Part shown: positions 12,834 to 21,706 of the stretch, one piece after another
Layout: the number at the start of each line of letters is the position of its first letter
Numbering within the stretch: position 1 is the stretch's first letter
NCBI RefSeq assembly: GCF_900090285.1
Contig: NZ_LT607754.1
Location: forward strand, 5,482,001-5,546,000
Length of the DNA stretch: 64,000 nucleotides
Origin: Micromonospora inositola
Lineage (GTDB): Bacteria > Actinomycetota > Actinomycetes > Mycobacteriales > Micromonosporaceae
Direction: 5' to 3'
The notes under the pieces: generated by a model
The model's database searches: none
What the model was told of the DNA's origin: nothing
The model's input: only the letters and a program-made list of their open reading frames with translations
Made by a program: the position numbers and the translations under genes

Positions 12834-14495
12834 TCAGGCCGGGACAGCCGGCCCGCCGGGCTCGGAGGGCGTACGCAGCCAGACGGCGGTGTCCGGTGGC
12901 AGCAGGTCGTCGTCGAGCGGCCCGCTGGCCAGCAGCAGCCGCTGGTGCGGCGGCAGCGGCACCGCCGCGTCGGAGAGGTTGACCAGGCAGCAGAAGCCGC
13001 CGCCCCGGCGGTACGCGAGCACGCCCGCGGGCGCGGGCAGCCAGGTCAGCTCGCCGTCACCGAGCGCCGGATCGGTCCGGCGGATGGCGATGGCGGCCCG
13101 GTACAGCTCCAGCATCGAGTGCGGGTCGCCGGTCTGCGCGCGGACCGTGCGGTCCTTCCAGTCCGCCGGCTGCGGCAGCCAGGGCGCCGCCGCCGCGCCG
13201 TCCGGGCTGAACCCGAAAGGTGGTGCCTCGCCGGTCCACGGCAGCGGCACCCGACAGCCGTCCCGGCCGGGGTCGACCCGGCCGGACCGGGCGAACATCG
13301 GGTCCTGGCGCAGCTCGTAGGGGATGTCCTCGACCTCCCAGAGGCCCAGCTCCTCGCCCTGGTAGACGTAGGCCGCGCCGGGCAGCGAGAGGGACAGCAG
13401 CGCGGCGGCCCGGGCCCGCCGGGTGCCCAGCTCCAGGTCGGTGGGAACGCCCTCGCGCCTGGTGGCGAAGCTGAAGGTGGTGTCCGCCCGGCCGTACCGG
13501 CTGACGTGCCGGGTGACGTCGTGGTTGGAGAGCACCCAGGTGGCCGGGGCGCCGACCGGGGCATGCGCGGCCAGCGTCGCGTCGATGCAGGCCCGCAGCG
13601 CGGCCGGCTCCCAGGCACAGCCGAGAAAGTCGAAGTTGAAGGCCGCGTGCAGCTCGTCGGGGCGCAGGTAGTTGGCGAACCGCTCATAGTCGGGCAGCCA
13701 CACCTCGCCGATCAGCGCCCGCTCGCCGGGATAGCTGTCGGCGATCCGCCGCCAGCTGCGGTAGATCTCGTGCACCGCGTCCACGTCGACGAACGGGTTC
13801 GGGCCGTCCGGGGTGGCTTCGGGCAGCGTCGGGTCCTTGGCCAGCATCGCCGCCGAGTCGATCCGGATACCGTCCACGCCCCGGTCGAGCCAGAACCGCA
13901 GGATGTCCTCGAACTCGGCGCGCACCCGGGGGTGCTCCCAGTTGAAGTCGGGCTGCTGCGGGGCGAAGAGGTGCAGGTACCAGTCGCCCGCCGTGCCGTC
14001 CGGGTTGGTGGTCCTGGTCCAGGTGTCCCCGGCGAACGGCGAGAGCCAGTCGGTGGGCTTCTGCGAGCCGTCCGGGCCGCGACCCGGGCGGAACCAGAAC
14101 AGCTCGCGCTCGGGCGCCTCCGGGCCGCCGGCGAGTGCCGCCTGGAACCAGGGGTGCACGTCGGAGCAGTGGTTCGGCACCACGTCGACGATGGTCCGGA
14201 TGCCGAGCGCGTGTGCCTCCGCGATCAGCGCCTCCGCCTCGGCCAGGGTGCCGAAGATCGGGTCGATGTCGCGGTAGTCGGCCACGTCGTAGCCGGCGTC
14301 GGCCATCGGGGAGGGGTACCAGGGGCTGTACCAGATCGCATCGACGCCAAGCGCGGACAGGTGGTTCAGCCGGGACCGGATGCCGGCGATGTCGCCGATG
14401 CCGTCGCCATTGCCGTCGGCGAAGCTACGTGGGTACACCTGGTAGATCACCGCTCCACGCCACCACGGACCATTGTCTGCTGTGGACACCGGCAC
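12834..14495 (-). CDS. GH13 alpha-glucosidase
   Basis: 553 residues of the alpha-amylase superfamily, oligo-1,6-glucosidase/alpha-glucosidase type. The four conserved regions are visible: IVDVVPNHCSD (I), GIRIDSAAM with the nucleophile Asp near 210 (II), ALIGEVW with the acid/base Glu near 261 (III), and VLSNHDVTRH with the transition-state Asp near 322 (IV). No signal peptide, so it acts in the cytoplasm on oligosaccharides delivered by the adjacent ABC importer. It lies 106 bases after the second permease on the same strand, probably as the last gene of the importer operon under the LacI regulator. Bond specificity (alpha-1,4, 1,6 or 1,3) cannot be read from the sequence. Confidence 0.93.
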   Translation of the reverse strand: MPVSTADNGPWWRGAVIYQVYPRSFADGNGDGIGDIAGIRSRLNHLSALGVDAIWYSPWYPSPMADAGYDVADYRDIDPIFGTLAEAEALIAEAHALGIRTIVDVVPNHCSDVHPWFQAALAGGPEAPERELFWFRPGRGPDGSQKPTDWLSPFAGDTWTRTTNPDGTAGDWYLHLFAPQQPDFNWEHPRVRAEFEDILRFWLDRGVDGIRIDSAAMLAKDPTLPEATPDGPNPFVDVDAVHEIYRSWRRIADSYPGERALIGEVWLPDYERFANYLRPDELHAAFNFDFLGCAWEPAALRACIDATLAAHAPVGAPATWVLSNHDVTRHVSRYGRADTTFSFATRREGVPTDLELGTRRARAAALLSLSLPGAAYVYQGEELGLWEVEDIPYELRQDPMFARSGRVDPGRDGCRVPLPWTGEAPPFGFSPDGAAAAPWLPQPADWKDRTVRAQTGDPHSMLELYRAAIAIRRTDPALGDGELTWLPAPAGVLAYRRGGGFCCLVNLSDAAVPLPPHQRLLLASGPLDDDLLPPDTAVWLRTPSEPGGPAVPA

Positions 14496-14601
14496 CTGCT
14501 TTCTGCGTCAGTACGTCGGCGGGGTCGCCGGACCTGAAGGTGTATCGGGCGAACGGTCGTTGTTCGCTGCGGGAGGTTGCGCTGGTGGTGCGCCGGTGCG
14601 G

Positions 14602-15489
14602 TCAGCCTTTGAGGCTGCCTGTGGTCAGACCGGACATGATGTTCCGCTGGAAGATCAGAAAGACAATGACGGTCGGGATCGCGGCGATGACCGACGCGGC
14701 GATCACCACGTTCATGGGCGTACCACCCGAGAAGGCGTAGATGCCGACGCTGACCGTCCGGGTCTCGGGCGACGGCATGACCAGCTTCGGCCAGAGAAAG
14801 TCCTTCCAGACCGCCGTCACGGCGAAGATCGAGACGACGCCGAGGATGGGGCGCGACATCGGCAGGATGATCGACCACAGCGTGCGCAGCGGCGTCGCCC
14901 CGTCCATGAGGGCCGCCGCCATCAGCTCCTCCGGGATCGAGTCGAAGAACCGTTTCAGCAGGAAGATGTTGAACGCGTTCGCGACCGCGGGCAGCCAGAT
15001 CGCAAACGGCGAATCGAGCAGGTTGAGGTGCAGGATCGGCAGGTCGATCACGGTCACGTACTGCGGAACGATGAGGACCATCGCCGGGATCATCAGCGTT
15101 GCCAGCATCAGGCCGAGGATCACGTTGCCGAACGCCGGGCGAAGCTTCGACAAGGCGTACGCCGCGGCGGTGTCGAGGACGAGCTGGAACAGCAGCGCGC
15201 CAGCCGCATAGTAGAACGTGTTGAACAGCAGCTTGGCGAGGTTCAGGTTGTTCCACGCATCGGCGTAGTTCTGCGACTCGGGATCCTTCGGGAACAGCGA
15301 TGGCGGGGTCTGCGCGATCTCCTGGCCGGACTTCAGCGCGCCGGTGACCATCCAGTAGAGCGGCCCGAGGAAGACGAGCGTGAAGCCCACGACGACGACG
15401 GCGAGCAGCGTCCAGTAGATGACCCTGCCGCGTCCCCGCCGAAGCTGAGCGTGGGAGATGAGGGTCCGGGTCCCGGAGTCCTGTGCCAT
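14602..15489 (-). CDS. carbohydrate ABC transporter permease, MalG/AglG type
   Basis: 295 residues with six membrane helices. The EAA loop, EELMAAALMDGATPLRTLWSIILP, near residues 190-213 is the contact for the ATPase. It is the CUT1-family partner of the upstream permease, 13 bases away on the same strand. No ATPase gene is encoded nearby; actinobacterial CUT1 importers commonly borrow a shared MsiK-type ATPase encoded elsewhere. Confidence 0.93.
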   Translation of the reverse strand: MAQDSGTRTLISHAQLRRGRGRVIYWTLLAVVVVGFTLVFLGPLYWMVTGALKSGQEIAQTPPSLFPKDPESQNYADAWNNLNLAKLLFNTFYYAAGALLFQLVLDTAAAYALSKLRPAFGNVILGLMLATLMIPAMVLIVPQYVTVIDLPILHLNLLDSPFAIWLPAVANAFNIFLLKRFFDSIPEELMAAALMDGATPLRTLWSIILPMSRPILGVVSIFAVTAVWKDFLWPKLVMPSPETRTVSVGIYAFSGGTPMNVVIAASVIAAIPTVIVFLIFQRNIMSGLTTGSLKG

Positions 15490-15502
15490 GGGTCGTCCCG
15501 TC

Positions 15503-16459
15503 CTAGTCCTGTTTCGAGCTGAGCCGCACGTAGACGGCGGAGAAGCCGGCCAGCACCACGAGCATGATCACGCCGAGCGCCGCGGCGCCGTTGAGGTCGT
15601 TCTGGAAGAACCCGTGCTGGTAGATCAGGTACGCCACCGACGTCGCGGAGTCCTCCGCGCCCGTACCGTTTGCGAGGATCAGCGGCTCGATGAAGAACTG
15701 CATCGTGGCGACGATCTGCAGCATCGCCAGGAGCGCGAGGATCAGCCGGGTCTGCGGGATTGTGACGTGGCGGATCCGCCGCCAGATCCCGGCGCCGTCG
15801 AGCTCGGCCGCTTCGTAGAGTTCGCCGGGGATGTTCTGCAGTGCCGCCAGATAGATCAATACCGCGCCGCCCATGTTCATCCAGGTCGACGCGATCACCA
15901 TCGCCGGCATCGTCGTCTCGGGGGACTGCATCCACTGCGATGTCGGCAGGTGCAGCGCCTTGAGGATCGAGTTGAAGAGTCCCGCGTCGCTGGGGTCGTA
16001 CGCGTAGAACTTGAAGAGAAAGAGCGCCGAGGCCGGCGGCAGCATGACCGGCAGGTAGACCAGGATCCGCAGGTACCCCTTCGCGTGGCGAAACTCGTTG
16101 AGCAGGATCGCCACGAAGAACGGCACCGCGTACCCGAGTACCAGCGCGAGAATCGTAAAGTAGAACGTGTTCCTCCAGGCCGTCCAGAAGCTGGGGTCGG
16201 CGATGATGCGGTGGTAGTTGTCCCAGCCGACCCAGGTCGTGACGCCGCGCCGGGTGCGCTGGAAGCTCATGACCACGCCGCGGATCATCGGATACCAGGA
16301 GAAGAACGCGAAGCAGAGCACCGCGCCGATCAGGAACGCGTGCCCGGTGAGATTGTCGCGTACCTTGCGGCCGAGGCTCGTACGCTGATGCCCTGCCGGG
16401 TACGGCGACGCGGGGCGACCCGGTTCTCTCCTGGTCCCCGGGACGGTGGTGATCGCCAA
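15503..16459 (-). CDS. carbohydrate ABC transporter permease, MalF/AglF type
   Basis: 318 residues, six membrane helices beginning AFLIGAVLCFAFFSW, with the EAA loop in ELYEAAELDGAGIWRRIRHVTIP. The frame is open up to 16537, but a TTG at 16459 preceded at 5 nt by AGGAG is the best-supported start; upstream codons lack a ribosome binding site. It pairs with the MalG-type permease downstream and the binding protein upstream to form a CUT1 importer. Confidence 0.9.
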   Translation of the reverse strand: MAITTVPGTRREPGRPASPYPAGHQRTSLGRKVRDNLTGHAFLIGAVLCFAFFSWYPMIRGVVMSFQRTRRGVTTWVGWDNYHRIIADPSFWTAWRNTFYFTILALVLGYAVPFFVAILLNEFRHAKGYLRILVYLPVMLPPASALFLFKFYAYDPSDAGLFNSILKALHLPTSQWMQSPETTMPAMVIASTWMNMGGAVLIYLAALQNIPGELYEAAELDGAGIWRRIRHVTIPQTRLILALLAMLQIVATMQFFIEPLILANGTGAEDSATSVAYLIYQHGFFQNDLNGAAALGVIMLVVLAGFSAVYVRLSSKQD

Positions 16460-16544
16460 GGCAACTCCTGCGTGGGTCAGTACACCGACGGTGCGGCGCG
16501 GACGGTGTGAGGGCCGGCGGCGGGCCAGCCCCCACACCTTCGGA

Positions 16545-17924
16545 TCACTTTTCGGCGGCCAGGAGCTGGTTGACCTTGTCTTCGGCCGTCTTGAGCAGCG
16601 CGTCGATGTTCGCGTTCGGGTTCGTCAGCACACCGGACATCGCGGCGTCGAGCACCGCGTAGATCGCCTGCGCGTTGCGCGGCTCACCCTTGATCGGGAC
16701 CGGGTTCGCCTCGAAGATCGCGAAGTTCGCGGTGTCGACGTTCGCGTTCGCCTTGCGCAGCTCGAGTTCCTGCTTCTGCGCGTCGCTGCCGTTGGCGAAG
16801 AGCAGCGGCTGGGGCAGGCCTACCGGGTAGTTCTGCGGCTTGGCCCGGACGTAGTCGAACTGGCCCTTGCCCGGCGTCAGCTTCTGGTAAGCGATCCACT
16901 TCAGACCGGCCTTGACCTGCTCGGGCGTGAGGCCCTTCTTGAAGAAGTAACCCTCGCCACCACCGAGCGTCCCCTTCGCCGCACCGTCCTGGCCGGGCAG
17001 CGGGGCCATCGCCCAGTCCTGGAACTTGCCCTGGAACTGGCTGACGATCGCCTGGGTTGCGTCCGGCGCGCCGACGAACATGCCGACCTTGCCCGCGCCG
17101 GCGTTGGTCAGCAGGTCGGCCCACTGCAGCAGTTGACGGGCGCCCATGCTGTTGTCGCCGTACCGCATGTCCTTGAGGTTCTGCAGGACCTGCTTGCCCA
17201 TGGCGTTGTTGAAGTCGGCCTTCTTGCCGTCCGGGGTCAGCACCTGGCCGCCCTGCGAGTAGAGCAAGGAGGTGAAGTGCCAGCCTCCGGTGTTGCCGGC
17301 GCTGTACTCCGAGTAGCCGGCGATGCCGTTACCGAGCGCGGAGATCTTCTTGGCGGCGGCCCGGACCTCGGCCCACGTCTTGGGCGGGTTGTTGACGTCG
17401 AGCCCCGCCCGCTGGAACAGGACCTTGTTGTAGACCAGGCCCATCGAGTAGTTCTTCACCGGGACGGCGTAGAGCTTGCCGCCGTCGGTGAAGACCTCCT
17501 TGATCGCCGGGTCGACGCTGTCCCAGGTCGGGACCGTGTCCTTGTTGGCGAACTGGGTGATGTCCATCGCCTGACCGGAGTCGAGCACCTGCTGGAGATC
17601 GGTCATGTACCCGTAGAACACGTCGGTCACGGTGCCGCCGGCGAGGCGAGCGGTGAAGTCCGGCGGGTTGTTGCACTGCTCGCCGACGCTGACGCTCTTG
17701 ATGACGATATTTGGGTTCTGCCGCTGGAACTCGACGACATCGTCGTTCCAGTTCTTCAACAGCTCTTTCTGGGAGCCGACCGGCTGACAGTCGACGGTGA
17801 TGGTGACCTTGCCACCTGCATCGGTCTTTGCGTCGTCACTCTTCGTGGAGCAAGCCGCAAGGCTGAGCCCCAGGCCGGCCACGAGCGCTAACGCCGCAGC
17901 CTTCCGGTACTGCGGTACGGACAT
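16545..17924 (-). CDS. carbohydrate ABC transporter substrate-binding lipoprotein
   Basis: 459 residues. The N-terminus RKAAALALVAGLGLSLAAC is a lipoprotein signal peptide with the lipobox LAAC, so the mature protein is tethered to the outer face of the membrane. The rest is a family 1 solute-binding protein, with motifs such as LYAVPVKNYSMGLVYNKVLFQRAGL and MFVGAPDATQAIV. First gene of the importer operon, followed by the two permeases. By analogy with AglEFG it likely binds an alpha-glucoside, consistent with the GH13 enzyme in the same operon. Confidence 0.93.
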   Translation of the reverse strand: MSVPQYRKAAALALVAGLGLSLAACSTKSDDAKTDAGGKVTITVDCQPVGSQKELLKNWNDDVVEFQRQNPNIVIKSVSVGEQCNNPPDFTARLAGGTVTDVFYGYMTDLQQVLDSGQAMDITQFANKDTVPTWDSVDPAIKEVFTDGGKLYAVPVKNYSMGLVYNKVLFQRAGLDVNNPPKTWAEVRAAAKKISALGNGIAGYSEYSAGNTGGWHFTSLLYSQGGQVLTPDGKKADFNNAMGKQVLQNLKDMRYGDNSMGARQLLQWADLLTNAGAGKVGMFVGAPDATQAIVSQFQGKFQDWAMAPLPGQDGAAKGTLGGGEGYFFKKGLTPEQVKAGLKWIAYQKLTPGKGQFDYVRAKPQNYPVGLPQPLLFANGSDAQKQELELRKANANVDTANFAIFEANPVPIKGEPRNAQAIYAVLDAAMSGVLTNPNANIDALLKTAEDKVNQLLAAEK

Positions 17925-17971
17925 CTGTCCATCCCTTCGGGAACGGGAGTCTCCATGACCTTCGCTGATCT

Positions 17972-17988
17972 GCGGTGATCGTCACCGC
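17972..17988. promoter_or_regulatory. 17-bp perfect palindrome, candidate LacI operator
   Basis: GCGGTGATCGTCACCGC has two 7-bp arms around a 3-bp centre, 48 bases upstream of the binding-protein start codon and downstream of the candidate promoter. This is a reasonable place for a roadblock operator, although a 5' leader hairpin is equally possible. Confidence 0.4.
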
Positions 17989-18092
17989 GGCCAAACCCTG
18001 CTGCTGATCTGTCTCCGCCATGTGGCCTGCCGCCTGGATCTGCGTCGGGCCAACTGACCTAGCTCTCTTGCCCGGCATCTTTCGTGGCGATG

Positions 18093-18121
18093 ACGATACA
18101 AAGTCGAACCATCTCGCGCAA
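18093..18121 (-). promoter_or_regulatory. candidate promoter of the sugar-importer operon
   Basis: On the minus strand, -35 TTGCGC (18116-18121) and -10 TATCGT (18093-18098) are separated by 17 bases, in an AT-richer patch than the surroundings. The implied leader is about 165 nt. Confidence 0.4.
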
Positions 18122-18171
18122 GAACTGAACCAGACTATGAAAGACAAGGACTAGGACCGTTCCGGACGCAA

Positions 18172-18203
18172 AAAAGGACGGACCCGGGAGGGTCCGTCCT
18201 TTT
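18172..18203 (-). terminator. intrinsic terminator of the lacI-family gene
   Basis: A 14-bp perfect stem (AAAAGGACGGACCC at 18172-18185 with its complement at 18190-18203, loop GGGA). On the minus strand it is followed by a run of T residues, so it is a canonical rho-independent terminator 15 bases after the LacI stop codon. It insulates the regulator from the importer operon. Confidence 0.9.
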
Positions 18204-18217
18204 GTGCTCCGCCAGCG

Positions 18218-19225
18218 CTACCCGGTCGTCAGCCGCGCCGGCCCGGTCGAACCGCGAACCACCAGCTCCGGTTCGAAGAGCAGCTCGTCGGCGAGCACGC
18301 CCGCGCCCTCGATCTGCGTCACCAGCAGGTCGACGGCCGCCTGACCCATCGTCTCGATCGGCTGACGGACGGTGGTCAGCGGCGGATCCGTGCAGGTCAT
18401 GAACGCCGAGTCGTCGAAGCCGACCACCGACACGTCCGCCGGCACCGCGCGGCCCAGCCGGCGCACCGCGCGGATCGCCCCCAGCGCGAGCACGTCGCTG
18501 GCACAGATGATGCCGGTGATCCCCCGGTTCACCAGCTTGGTGGCGGCCACCCGGGCGCCCTCCATGGAGAAGCTCGACCGCTCCACACACTCCCCCGGGT
18601 CGCTCCAGCCGGCGATCCGCTGCATCGCCGCGAGCTTGCGCCGCGACGGGACGTGGTCCTCGGGGCCGAGCACCATGCCGATCCGCTCGTGCCCGAGGGA
18701 GCGCAGGTGCCCGTACGCCTGCTCCACGGCGACCGCGTCGTCGGTGGACACCCGCGGGAACCCCAGCTCGTCCACGCCCGCGTTGACCAGCACCACCGGC
18801 AGCCCCCGGTCGGTCAGCCGCCGGTAGTGCTCGTGGGTGGCGTCGGCGAGCGCGTACGACCCGCCGGCGAAGATGACGCCGGAGACCTGGTGGTCCAGCA
18901 GCATCTCCACGTAGTCCGACTCGGATACCCCGCCGATGGTGCGGGCGCAGAGCGCGGGGGTGAAACCCCGCTGGGCGAGCGAGCCGGTCACCACCTCGGC
19001 CAACGCCGGAAAGATCGGGTTCTGCAGCTCGGGCAGGACCAGCCCGACCAGCCGGGCGCGCTCACCACGCAACTTGGTGGGGCGCTCGTAGCCGAGCACG
19101 TCCAGGGCGGTCAGCACCGCGGTCCGGGTGGCCTCGGAGACGCCGCCGCGCCCGTTGAGCACCCGGCTCACGGTGGCCTCGCTGACGCCCGCCTTACGGG
19201 CCACCTCAGTCAACCGCTTCGTCAC
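18218..19225 (-). CDS. LacI family transcriptional regulator
   Basis: 335 residues. The N-terminal helix-turn-helix is LTEVARKAGVSEATVSRVLNG at residues 5-25, followed by the hinge and a periplasmic-binding-protein-like ligand domain (VGLVLPELQNPIFPALAE, GVIFAGGSYAL, VSVVGFDDSAFM). It sits upstream of the importer operon on the same strand and divergent from the secreted beta-helix enzyme, so it is well placed to control both according to an alpha-glucoside inducer. GTG at 19225 lies 7 nt after TAGGAT, predicting a leaderless mRNA. A 12-bp palindrome just upstream may be an autoregulatory operator. Confidence 0.93.
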   Translation of the reverse strand: MTKRLTEVARKAGVSEATVSRVLNGRGGVSEATRTAVLTALDVLGYERPTKLRGERARLVGLVLPELQNPIFPALAEVVTGSLAQRGFTPALCARTIGGVSESDYVEMLLDHQVSGVIFAGGSYALADATHEHYRRLTDRGLPVVLVNAGVDELGFPRVSTDDAVAVEQAYGHLRSLGHERIGMVLGPEDHVPSRRKLAAMQRIAGWSDPGECVERSSFSMEGARVAATKLVNRGITGIICASDVLALGAIRAVRRLGRAVPADVSVVGFDDSAFMTCTDPPLTTVRQPIETMGQAAVDLLVTQIEGAGVLADELLFEPELVVRGSTGPARLTTG

Positions 19226-19232
19226 GGCCGCA

Positions 19233-19238
19233 ATCCTA
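19233..19238 (-). promoter_or_regulatory. -10 element of a leaderless promoter for the LacI-family gene
   Basis: TAGGAT on the minus strand with a 7-nt spacer to the GTG at 19225. Confidence 0.6.
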
Positions 19239-19245
19239 CGTCGGA

Positions 19246-19257
19246 TTCTTTCAAGAA
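19246..19257. promoter_or_regulatory. 12-bp palindrome, candidate autoregulatory operator
   Basis: TTCTTTCAAGAA, two 5-bp arms around TC, begins 8 bases upstream of the lacI -10 element. Confidence 0.3.
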
Positions 19258-19427
19258 ATGAACCGCCGGATGCCCGCCAATTTCAGTCGCACGGACGCGA
19301 GGCCCGGGGCCCGAGCCGGGGTTCGGACTCGCCTGGCTGCGCCGCCTCGACCCCGGATTCCTCCTGACGGGGCGCTCCGCACGGCCGCGCCCCGACCCTC
19401 CAGCGGAAGGCTCTGCCTCGCAAATAA

Positions 19428-19457
19428 TGGACAAAGCAATGCTTGAATATTTACAAC
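19428..19457 (+). promoter_or_regulatory. candidate promoter with operator-like inverted repeat for the beta-helix gene
   Basis: TGGACA (19428-19433) and TACAAC (19452-19457) are 18 bases apart. The 11-bp palindrome AAGCAATGCTT (19434-19444) lies between them, the usual place for a repressor operator. The region is much more AT-rich than the genome average. An alternative -35 is TTGAAT at 19443. Confidence 0.35.
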
Positions 19458-19581
19458 TGATAGCAATAACATGAGCGCGCCCAGCCCGTGGCGGCCCCCG
19501 CCCGTCCCTGCGCGGTTCGGCATCACCGCGACGTCGGGGCTGCGGCATCCGTCAGACCAACCCGAGAGAGTGGGTCATCCG

Positions 19582-21618
19582 ATGTACGGAAGCTTCGACC
19601 AGGACGCGGCGCCGGGGCGCCGGCGCCGCCGCGCCCGGGCCGCCGCACTCACGGCGGCGGTGGCGCTGAGCGTGCTCCCCGGGGGCCCCGCCGTGGCCGG
19701 GCCCCGGCCCGCCGGCCCGGCCCCGGTGGTCACCCGGGCCGGGCTCGATCCGTCGCTCGTCGCCGGCCGCGGCGCCGCCGTCGACTTCGTCGAGCAGGAG
19801 GCCGAGCACGCCCGGACCAACGGCACGGTCATCGGCCCGGACCGGTCGGCGTACACCCTGCCCAGCGAGGCCTCCGGCCGCCGGGCGGTCCGGCTGACCC
19901 CCGGGCAGTACGTCGAGTTCACCCTGCCGGCTGCCGCGAACGCGATCACCGTCCGGTACAGCATCCCGGACTCCCCCGACGGCGGCGGCAGCACCGCTCC
20001 CCTCGACGTAACCGTCGGCCCCGGCCGTGGCCGCACGATGACCCTCACCTCCCAGTACGCCTGGCTCTACAACCAGTACCCGTTCAGCAACGACCCCGAC
20101 GCCGGGCTCCTGCACCCCGACTGGTGGATCACCGAGTGCTCGTGCGTCCCGGCGGCCACCACGCCCGCGCCGACCATCAACAAGCCGTTCCGGCCCCACC
20201 ACTTCTACGACGAGCAGCGGCTGCTGCTGGGCGGCACCCACCGCGCCGGCGAGGTCGTCCGGCTGACCTCGCCGCCCGGCAGCGCCGCCGCCTGGACGGT
20301 CATCGACCTGCTGGACTCGGAGCTCGTCAGCCCGCCGCACGTGGCGCCGCACGCGGTGAACGCCGTGGCGCTGGGCGCCGACCCGTCCGGCCGACGCGAC
20401 TCGGCCGACGCGCTGGACCGGGCCGTCTCCCTGGCCCGCCGCACCCACCGGACGGTCTACCTCCCGCCGGGCACCTACCAGGTCAACCGGCACGTCATCG
20501 TCGACGACGTGACCATCGAGGGCGCCGGCAGCTGGTACACCACCCTGCGCGGCCGCGAGGTCACCCTGGACACCCCGGCCCCCGACGGCTCGGTGCACAC
20601 CGGGGTCGGTCTCTACGGCCGGGACCCGGCGGTCGGCGGCAGCAGCGACGTGCACCTCTCCGGCTTCGCCATCGAGGGTGACGTCCGCGAGCGGATCGAC
20701 ACCGACCAGGTCAACGCGATCGGCGGGGCGCTCAACCACTCCACCATCGACGGCCTGTACCTGCACCACACCAAGGTGGGCATGTGGTTCGACGGACCGA
20801 TGACCGACCTGCGGGTCACCGACACCGTCATCGCCGACCAGATCGCCGACGGCCTCAACTTCCACACCGGCGTCACCGAATCGTCGATCTCGAACAGCTT
20901 CATCCGCAACACCGGCGACGACGGCCTGGCCATGTGGTCGGAGCGGACCGGCAACGCCCACAACACCTTCGACCACAACACCGTGCAGTCCCCGGTCCTG
21001 GCCAACGGCATCGCGCTCTACGGCGGCACGGACAACACCGTGTCGCACAACCTCGTCGCCGATCCGGTCCGCGAGGGCAGCGCCATCCAGGTCGGCTCCC
21101 GGTTCGGCGCCGAGGCGTTCACCGGGCACCTCTGGATCACCGACAACACCACCGTGCGCGCGGGCACCTACGAACTGAACTGGAACATCGGCCTCGGCGC
21201 GATCTGGTTCTACGCGCTGGACCGCAGCATCGACGCCGACATCCAGGTCGTCGGGGACGCGTTCCTCGACAACACCTACAACGCGATCATGCTGGTCAGC
21301 GACTGGCCGGTGAAGGACCAGGTGGCGATCACCGGCGTCGCATTCCGGGACATCCGGGTCGACGGCACCGGCACTTCGGTGGTCAGCGCCCGCACGGCCG
21401 GCTCCGCCTCGTTCGCCAACATCGACGCCCGCAACGTCGGGGCGGTCGGGGTCAACAACTGCGGGTCGTTCCACTTCACCCCGGCCGGCTCCGAGTTCAG
21501 CCTGACCGACCTCGGCGGCAACGACGGTGGCTGGCTGGCGCCGTGGCTGCTGCCGAACACCATCACCTGCAACGACCGTCCGGCAGTCGTACCGCCGCCG
21601 GCGCCGGCGCCCTGGTGA
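19582..21618 (+). CDS. secreted right-handed beta-helix protein, possible GH87 alpha-1,3-glucanase/mycodextranase
   Basis: 678 residues. ATG at 19582 is chosen because it gives a clean signal peptide: a basic n-region RRRRRARA, then ALTAAVALSVLPGGPAVAG. The frame is open from 19471. An N-terminal carbohydrate-binding-like beta-sandwich (about 40-270) precedes a pectate-lyase-like beta-helix opening GADPSGRRDSADALDRAV and TVYLPPGTYQVNRHV. Successive rungs follow (GLNFHTGVTESSISNSFIRNTGDDGLAMWS, NTFDHNTVQSP), with the acidic pair in NTGDDG resembling the GH87 active site. GH87 enzymes cut alpha-1,3 or mixed alpha-glucan. The adjacent alpha-glucoside importer, GH13 enzyme and LacI gene fit a system that degrades extracellular alpha-glucan and imports the products. 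The beta-helix fold is secure; GH87 membership is probable only. Confidence 0.8.
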   Translation: MYGSFDQDAAPGRRRRRARAAALTAAVALSVLPGGPAVAGPRPAGPAPVVTRAGLDPSLVAGRGAAVDFVEQEAEHARTNGTVIGPDRSAYTLPSEASGRRAVRLTPGQYVEFTLPAAANAITVRYSIPDSPDGGGSTAPLDVTVGPGRGRTMTLTSQYAWLYNQYPFSNDPDAGLLHPDWWITECSCVPAATTPAPTINKPFRPHHFYDEQRLLLGGTHRAGEVVRLTSPPGSAAAWTVIDLLDSELVSPPHVAPHAVNAVALGADPSGRRDSADALDRAVSLARRTHRTVYLPPGTYQVNRHVIVDDVTIEGAGSWYTTLRGREVTLDTPAPDGSVHTGVGLYGRDPAVGGSSDVHLSGFAIEGDVRERIDTDQVNAIGGALNHSTIDGLYLHHTKVGMWFDGPMTDLRVTDTVIADQIADGLNFHTGVTESSISNSFIRNTGDDGLAMWSERTGNAHNTFDHNTVQSPVLANGIALYGGTDNTVSHNLVADPVREGSAIQVGSRFGAEAFTGHLWITDNTTVRAGTYELNWNIGLGAIWFYALDRSIDADIQVVGDAFLDNTYNAIMLVSDWPVKDQVAITGVAFRDIRVDGTGTSVVSARTAGSASFANIDARNVGAVGVNNCGSFHFTPAGSEFSLTDLGGNDGGWLAPWLLPNTITCNDRPAVVPPPAPAPW

Positions 21619-21626
21619 GTCGACGA

Positions 21627-21678
21627 CCGGTCGGTCACCCTGTCCGGGCCCTGGGCCCTGGACGGGGTGACCGGCCGG
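21627..21678. terminator. bidirectional hairpin terminator between convergent genes
   Basis: Arms 21627-21645 and 21660-21678 pair over 19 positions with only G-U type exceptions, and the loop can extend through GGGCC/GGCCC. It lies 9 bases after the beta-helix gene and before the DUF5709 gene end, serving both strands. Confidence 0.75.
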
Positions 21679-21706
21679 AAGCGGCGACCGGCCGGCTACC
21701 TGTCGT

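Larger units (their letters stand above)
17925..18217. other. promoter region of the sugar-importer operon
   Basis: 293 non-coding bases between the LacI gene end and the binding-protein start. It contains the LacI-gene terminator, a candidate promoter and a 17-bp palindrome, each listed separately. No additional gene is supported. Confidence 0.7.
19226..19581. other. divergent control region between the LacI gene and the secreted beta-helix gene
   Basis: 356 bases without a gene. The LacI end carries a leaderless -10 and a TTCTT/AAGAA palindrome. The centre is GC-rich and featureless. The other end (19421-19470) is conspicuously AT-rich and holds a candidate promoter and inverted repeat. 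Confidence 0.6.

Noticed and set aside
17836..18147. Minus-strand 103-codon frame upstream of the binding protein
   Set aside because: Overlaps the binding-protein signal peptide in another frame and covers the promoter; no ribosome binding site or domain.
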